Part shown: positions 58,662-64,000 of the stretch, piece by piece | Position numbering within the stretch: position 1 is the first letter of the stretch | How the letters are laid out: each line of letters starts with the position of its first letter | Origin: Scleromitrula shiraiana | Lineage: Eukaryota; Ascomycota; Leotiomycetes; Helotiales; Sclerotiniaceae | Assembly (NCBI GenBank): GCA_028455995.1 | Contig: JABELC010000005.1 | Coordinates: 1,860,001 to 1,924,000 of the forward strand | DNA: 64,000 nucleotides | Direction of reading: 5' to 3' | Program-made: the position numbers and the translations under genes | The notes under the pieces: generated by a model | Told to the model about the DNA's origin: nothing | The model's database searches: none | What the model saw: the letters and a program-made list of their open reading frames with translations, nothing else

Positions 58662-60285
58662 ACGATAAATGCATTCCTCCAGTGTTTTTACTTCTCCGCG
58701 ACGGGATAGTGGTGGAAGAAGGGAAGACTGGTTTGGCTGTGGATTTTGCAGGTCGGAAATCGAGAGGGCATAAGTGTTTTTATAATCCACTATTATGAAT
58801 TCGTGGCAGAAAGGATATTAATAGAAGCACTGAGATATCAAAATTGAATTGGTGCATTCTTCAAACAGTTTGCTGCTCCAAAGTGACTTGGGTTTGGAAA
58901 AGAAGTTCTTCCTGCTAGAATCCACGATGGACCAAGGAACTCGTACTTAATTAAAAACATAAATCGGAGCAACGCATACTAGAAAATATCATATATTTCA
59001 GACGAGATATCAAGTGCAATGCGTTCCCAACGAATAACTTACCCCCACCGCCGCTGCAGCTACACGGAAGGATCTAGATGATTGAGTGAAGTGAAAACAA
59101 AACCGAGAAATAAAATAAGGGAGAGAAATAAAGATAGCAAAATTCATAATGCTCATATCTATTGATGTGTTGACTAGAATTGCTCGATAACAAAGATCTT
59201 AAATCATTGATCATTGGTTCGACCCTACTGCATCACTAAAGTGGCAGTATTTGCGGGTGATTTGCGGTATTCCTTATCATAATCATATACTCTATGATCT
59301 AGTACATATACTTGACTAAAGGTAAATCTAGTTCGTGTTGGAAGAGAGACAGAATAGCAAAAGTTGAAATGTGTATATATTGGGATGAGAGATTGTTTAT
59401 TATTATTCTCAGATGAATTTCATTAAGGGAATAACATTTATTCCTAGATCATAAGTATGGTTTCAATGAATCACATGATGATATCTTACATCGATATTTC
59501 TAACATTATATCGTCATCGTAGATCGATCGTATTCGTGTCCGTACTTACTTACTATTTCCCATTTCCATAAAAGGAGCGGCAGGAACTTTATGATGTTTC
59601 CAGGTCAACTACCCGAGCTACCGGGATATGACCCGTGGATAGTCGAAAGCCGAGACATCGGCGGCTCTAGCCTTTCCACTAGTATCTGAAGCTAGGAAGG
59701 TCTCCAGGGCTAACTTCAAAGTCAATATCAACAGCGTCATGATAATCATTGTCCATCTTACATTTACCATGTTTACTCAACAATTCGATCCCACATCTTT
59801 GACTAACTATCCAATCGGTCGGTACCTGAACTGGTCAGACATATCCTAGTATTCGAAACATAATCTGACATCATGTTAATCATACCCCGCAATTGGCTTT
59901 CTTTTCCCCTTACGCTTACCTGTTCTTGTATGTAAAGGCGGAATGGGCGCACCTCGAATCAAGATTATGATTACCGATTAGAAAATCATCTCCTTTCTAG
60001 TTTGAATTTCAGGCAACGGTTGCCTGTGCCTACCAACCGTTTCTTTGAAATGTAGGCAACTGTAGAGATATCATGATGTCGTGATGTTTCAAATGGCTTT
60101 GGGAGGAGTATATGCTCCGAGAATCTTGGAATAACAAGCAGACTCAATGTCTATATAAGACCTGATCTTTTCTCGTCTTAAGCACTTTTATTCTTCATCA
60201 AACACGCACTCAAATCACTTCACCCTACTTCACTCCAATCCAATCCAATCCAATCCACAAACAACACTTTAAACCAAACATCAAA
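58662..60285. promoter_or_regulatory. 1.6-kb intergenic, promoter of KGG protein
   Basis: Holds a short perfect inverted repeat CAGGCAAC-G-GTTGCCTG at 60010-60026, one CCCCT stress-element core at 59906-59910, a TATA box TATATAA at 60153-60159 about 130 bp before the ATG, and a CAATC array at about 60236-60256 in the leader. No gene is supported. Confidence 0.5.
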
Positions 60286-60803
60286 ATGTCTGACACTTAC
60301 AAGCCAACTGGTAAGTCTTATCACCAACCGATACCAGCTCTAAAGAGTCTTCGAACACTTTCTAACACCCATAATAGAGCACGGAGGTCTTAAGGAAGAC
60401 GGTACTCCAGACAAGAGAGTTGGAACTGGAGAATTTGCCCATGGACAGGTAGATCCTCATGTTGCCGGTGCCCAAGGTAAGAACAATCTCCTCTTCCTTC
60501 TGGCTCCCGCTATGTAGTTTCTTTCCAGGAGTTCATCTTTTGCACATTGCCTTCCTATCCTTTTCAACAAAATCGTCATAAGCAAATATTAACATACTAT
60601 GCTTGAACAGGTGGAAAGTCATCGGGAAATACTGAGGGTGCCTCTGAGTCCGCTACTGGAAATTCTGGAAGTTCCAAGGGAGGTAAGTTGTTTCGTTTTC
60701 CCCCTTTCTGTATCATTTCTGATTATGGCTCTTTGCAGAATTTGCCCACGGAAAGGTTGACCCAGTTGAGGCTGGTAAGAAGGGAGGAGCTGTTTCCTCT
60801 TAG
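60286..60803 (+). CDS. KGG-motif small hydrophilic stress-type protein
   Basis: Four exons (60286-60310, 60378-60476, 60611-60682, 60739-60803) give 86 residues, all hydrophilic. The unit GEFAHGxVDPxxAGxxGG appears twice: GEFAHGQVDPHVAGAQGGKS and GEFAHGKVDPVEAGKKGGAV. The AGKKGG/KGG core recalls the short KGG-type motif of conidiation and general stress proteins (con-10/GsiB-like), which are thought to be disordered protectants. All three introns are phase 1. The promoter has a TATA box and CA-rich leader, as expected for a strongly inducible gene. Function is inferred from motif and composition. Confidence 0.82.
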
Positions 60804-62117
60804 ATGATCATGACAAGAAGAGGGTATATGGATAATCAATGACGATTACGATGTTATGAAATTTTGATCGGATGCTATGAACTGAGCGAGCAATCGCAAT
60901 GTTGTATTAACTATATCAAATTAATGCTATTTTGAGAATGAATACCATCATCAGCCTTGAACCATCTGATGTATACAATATGAGATCGAATCAGAATGAC
61001 ATACTCAATCTTCAATGCAATCTCCATTATGCAGTGATTTTTTCTCCAAACAAGATTTTTTTAACAGCTTGTGTCACTGGTTGTTGATGGTATGTAGTAC
61101 AAAATTACTTAATCCAGGTATTAATTCAATTATTATTGACGTCTGTGCACACTTAGACACTTCTTCTCCCTTGGCATCTCCATCGCCATTCATTCTTCAT
61201 CCTTCATTTTTCTGTCAAGACCGACAATATTTGTTTGCTGCCTATATCTTATGATCGACTTGCATGATTTCCATGCAGCTCGCCGATTCAGTACACGTTT
61301 CACGGGATCGTGCATATTGGATTGTCCTCTCAAGTTCGGGGACACACAATCTCTTCATTTGTATTCAAGGAATCCTCCAATTCTTTCCATACTTGATGTT
61401 TTCTGTTCAGAAAGAAGCCTTGCAGTCATCCCGATCATCACTAGTATACATCCAAGGCTAAAGAATGATGCGGTATTGCCATCGATATATGGATATACCT
61501 CAACAATGACAAATCTTCAAGGATTTCCCTACCTCAATATTCTCGTCTTAATAAAACAAGTGACGAGAACCCCATCGAAGAGGAAATTACAACGAGCATA
61601 AATTACCTAGAAAGTAGCTAGAGTCTACGTCTACGTGTCCGTGTTGAATTTCTCTCTCGTATGAGTGGTCACTCTTCACTTCCAAAGGGGTTTGGTAAAA
61701 GTCAATAGTTTCTCAACCACAGCATATTTCCACAACATATAATAGTGGCGGCGACGACATAAAGAAGAGGCAAAAAACGTTTTCGGTCCTTTCTCGAGTT
61801 GTAATTTTCGAAGTTTCCCCTCGTTTTGTATACCATGTACCATGTTTTTGAGTGTGATAGTTGCGTGGTTTGATCAGGCACCCGATGGTTGATTGTATCG
61901 ATAGCGTGCTGAGTGAGGTATCCATATGGAATAGGTGTTACAAGGCTGGACGATTCATGGAATCAGTCTTACCTCGAGTATCACTCTTATATCATGATTT
62001 TCTACTGTATAAACCTCCAATACGCTATTTATTGAATGGAGGCTGTAGCTACTTTATCTCTTCAACTTTTGGGGTATCTTTCTTACAGTCAATTCCTTTC
62101 AACCCCTATTTTTCATT
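60804..62117. other. 1.3-kb intergenic
   Basis: 3' flank of the KGG gene and promoter of the cysteine-rich protein gene. Frames at 61015-61601 on the plus strand look random (no family, no splice logic). Nothing else is seen. Confidence 0.45.
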
Positions 62118-63081
62118 ATGAAATTCTTTCTGCCAATCTTAGTATCCTTAGGATATTGTCTTGCATCGTCTAATAATACAGATTCGGTTTTGACTGCATC
62201 AGGTTGTCATGCAGATAATTGCTATCGCGCAGTTAGTGGAGATTTTCGTGGACCATGGCAGCAAGCTCTAGCCTATGATGATTGTGTTGATTACATGGAA
62301 AATTCCTGCATAATCGAGGATATCAACATCACGGTCAAGCAAACTGTATATACCACCATCACTGCAGTATCAACCGTGGGGAAGAGATCAGCTGCTGCTG
62401 CTTCTTCGTCTGCTTCTTACACGTTCACCCTCCCATTTTATGCTAGCGCTTGTTCAGACGAAGCTCGTTACTCGAGCGCTTGTTCGTGTTGGGGCGTTCT
62501 TCCAGGTACCGTTACTGTACCTACAGCAGTAAGTATCACGTTACTTTTCCCTTCTCCATACCTTATTCTTTCATTTCCGACAATCATGCTAATCATGCTA
62601 ATCAACCATCTAGACCTACACAACCACCACCACATCAACCATAACCAGCACCCTTCCCCCTATCTGCCCCACAGGCACAGCTCTCCACAGCGACGCCATG
62701 AATTGCGGCGCCTGCGGCATAGTCTGCGAATCGGGAATCTGCCAACACGGCACCTGCAACAGCGTAGCCTGCACCCCCCACGTCTGTTCTGAAGGAATCA
62801 AACCGTGCACCGACGATTCTACCTGCTACTGTTTTAACACCATAGTATCTTTGGGATTCTGCGGGGAAAATCGCCCCTGTACAGAATCGATACCTTGTTT
62901 TGATGATTTGGACTGTCCGTACGCGGAGGTTTGTGCTTGGGATACTTGCTGTGGGGGGAATGTTTGCGTGTTGGGGAATTGTCCGAACCCGGCGGCTAAG
63001 TTGATGAGAATGGTGACGAGGAGGAGGGAGGAGTTGGTGGGGGATACGGTGGCGTATAAAGCGGGGGTTTCGAGGGTGTAG
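62118..63081 (+). CDS. Secreted cysteine-rich protein
   Basis: Two exons (62118-62528 and 62614-63081, phase 0) give 292 residues. The signal peptide MKFFLPILVSLGYCLASS is followed by CHADNCYRAVSGDFRGPWQQ, a Ser/Ala linker (KRSAAAASSSASYTFTLPFY), and YTTTTTSTITSTLPPIC at the junction. The C-terminal 130 residues hold about 20 cysteines (CGACGIVCESGICQHGTC, CTPHVCSEGIKPCTDDSTCY, CPYAEVCAWDTCCGGNVCVL). It should be exported and disulfide-rich. KR at the linker could be a Kex2 site. It resembles secreted proteins of plant-associated fungi in layout, but no named family was recognised, and an effector role is speculation. Confidence 0.8.
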
Positions 63082-64000
63082 TCGTAATGGTGCTGCACAT
63101 GGTGAGGTATGATTGGTAGTGAGATTTTTTATGATTTATTGATTGTAGGCTTTACAGAACTATAGTGATTCTCTTTCGCAGACGAGATTTCTTATTTTGA
63201 CTTGTCCTTTTGTTCCCATGTTGTAATTGTGATTCTTCTTTCCATCCTACGAAGTTGGGCCGATAGTTGGAGGAATATCTTTCCCTCACTAGCATTTTCT
63301 TTCACCCCGTAACATCTAAGCAGAGCGAACAAGCTGGTAATTTCTTCGCATCTATACAATCATGTCACAATGTCATAAGTTATCGAGCAATAGGGTTGAT
63401 TAAGACAGCTTGGTATTTATTCTTATTCATATCTTAATTTCTGCTTCTGTCTGTCTGTAATTGTGCTTTCTTCTCCCTCTACCCAAGTCGCCCATGCTCA
63501 TTCCCACTACCATCTTTCATGACTTTGTCTTTTTGTCCCTTTTCCCGTTTCTTATTCTTAATCTTCATCTCTTCATTCCATCACCAACACCATTGTTCTA
63601 TGGCCCCATATACCGATCTTCTCTTCCCTTCTTCTACATCAACACATGTATGTATACTGTATTCCCCACACACATAAGCCATCTGTCCATATGCTTCTTA
63701 ACCGTGCGCCAACTATTGGGATTTTCCACCCTTCATTTCCTTTCCTTCCATAAAACGCCTTTTGACCATTGAACCCAACCGAGTATTCATTCGTTCATCC
63801 ATCCCATAATTCATAAATTCGTAAAGTTCCATGTCCAACCCTTATCCTTCCATTCTTCCCGTAGCCACCCATCCATATCAGATGAAACATAACCCAGACA
63901 ATCTCTTTCTCTTTCTCTTTCTCTTTCTCTTTCTCTTTCACCCATGTTATTCCATTCCAAAAAATCAACTCTCACCCCCCCCTAGCCCAAGCCCTCAACC
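63082..64000. other. Right-end intergenic DNA
   Basis: Pyrimidine-rich in the plus strand from 63440 onward, probably the promoter and leader of a gene beyond the window. It includes a CTCTTT array at 63902-63939. No gene is supported inside the window. Confidence 0.45.
63902..63939. repeat. CTCTTT hexamer microsatellite
   Basis: About six tandem copies of TCTCTT in a pyrimidine-rich tract, typical of a fungal promoter/leader. Confidence 0.85.

Noticed and set aside
61015..61601. Overlapping plus-strand frames after the KGG gene
   Set aside because: Several overlapping short frames of random composition; none shows splice logic or motifs.

Overview
The window looks like nuclear DNA of a filamentous ascomycete (Pezizomycotina). 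Genes are compact and carry short introns (about 45-110 nt) with GTNNGT donors and CTAAC/CTGAC-like branch points. The content is typical of such fungi: Polo kinase with polo boxes, Ran, ARPC1, a RhoGEF, S10 peptidase, GH17 and FMO-like monooxygenase. Gene style and AT-rich intergenic DNA suggest a leotiomycete (Botrytis/Sclerotinia-like), but that is an impression and not a proof. Exon structures were worked out by hand from splice signals, reading frame and family knowledge.

Layout: 0-12 kb is a dense housekeeping block: U2 snRNP B''-like protein (-) divergent from ARPC1 (+), an unrecognised protein, a Polo-like kinase (-) with a striking in-frame upstream extension, an OPA3-like protein, an unrecognised 233-residue protein, and an RTC3-like SBDS-fold protein behind CRE/STRE-like sites. 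12-19.7 kb is nearly gene-free. It holds one small membrane protein, a 26-bp perfect palindrome next to a 33-bp tandem repeat, and two diverged direct repeats that may be termini of a decayed element.

19.7-31 kb carries a RhoGEF (-), then two head-to-head broken genes (tannase/feruloyl-esterase family and arylsulfotransferase family), then proteasome chaperone Nas2 and Ran. 32-45 kb carries an S10 serine carboxypeptidase with eleven exons, a homeodomain factor, a large unrecognised W/R-rich protein, an FMO-like monooxygenase (-) and a secreted GH17 protein (-) with a 63-bp coding repeat. 45-48.5 kb is a second gene-poor stretch with a 369-bp MITE flanked by TA. 48.5-64 kb carries two unrelated SDRs, an ankyrin remnant, a TBC RabGAP, a small unrecognised gene with a broken neighbour, a KGG-motif stress-type protein and a secreted cysteine-rich protein.

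The genes do not form one pathway. The window mixes conserved cell-biology genes (splicing, actin, Rho, Rab, Ran, mitosis) with secreted or catabolic accessory genes that show active decay. No new multi-gene system is evident. The most notable signals are the Polo-kinase extension, the paired pseudogenes, the MITE, the three GC-AG introns and the palindrome/tandem-repeat cluster.
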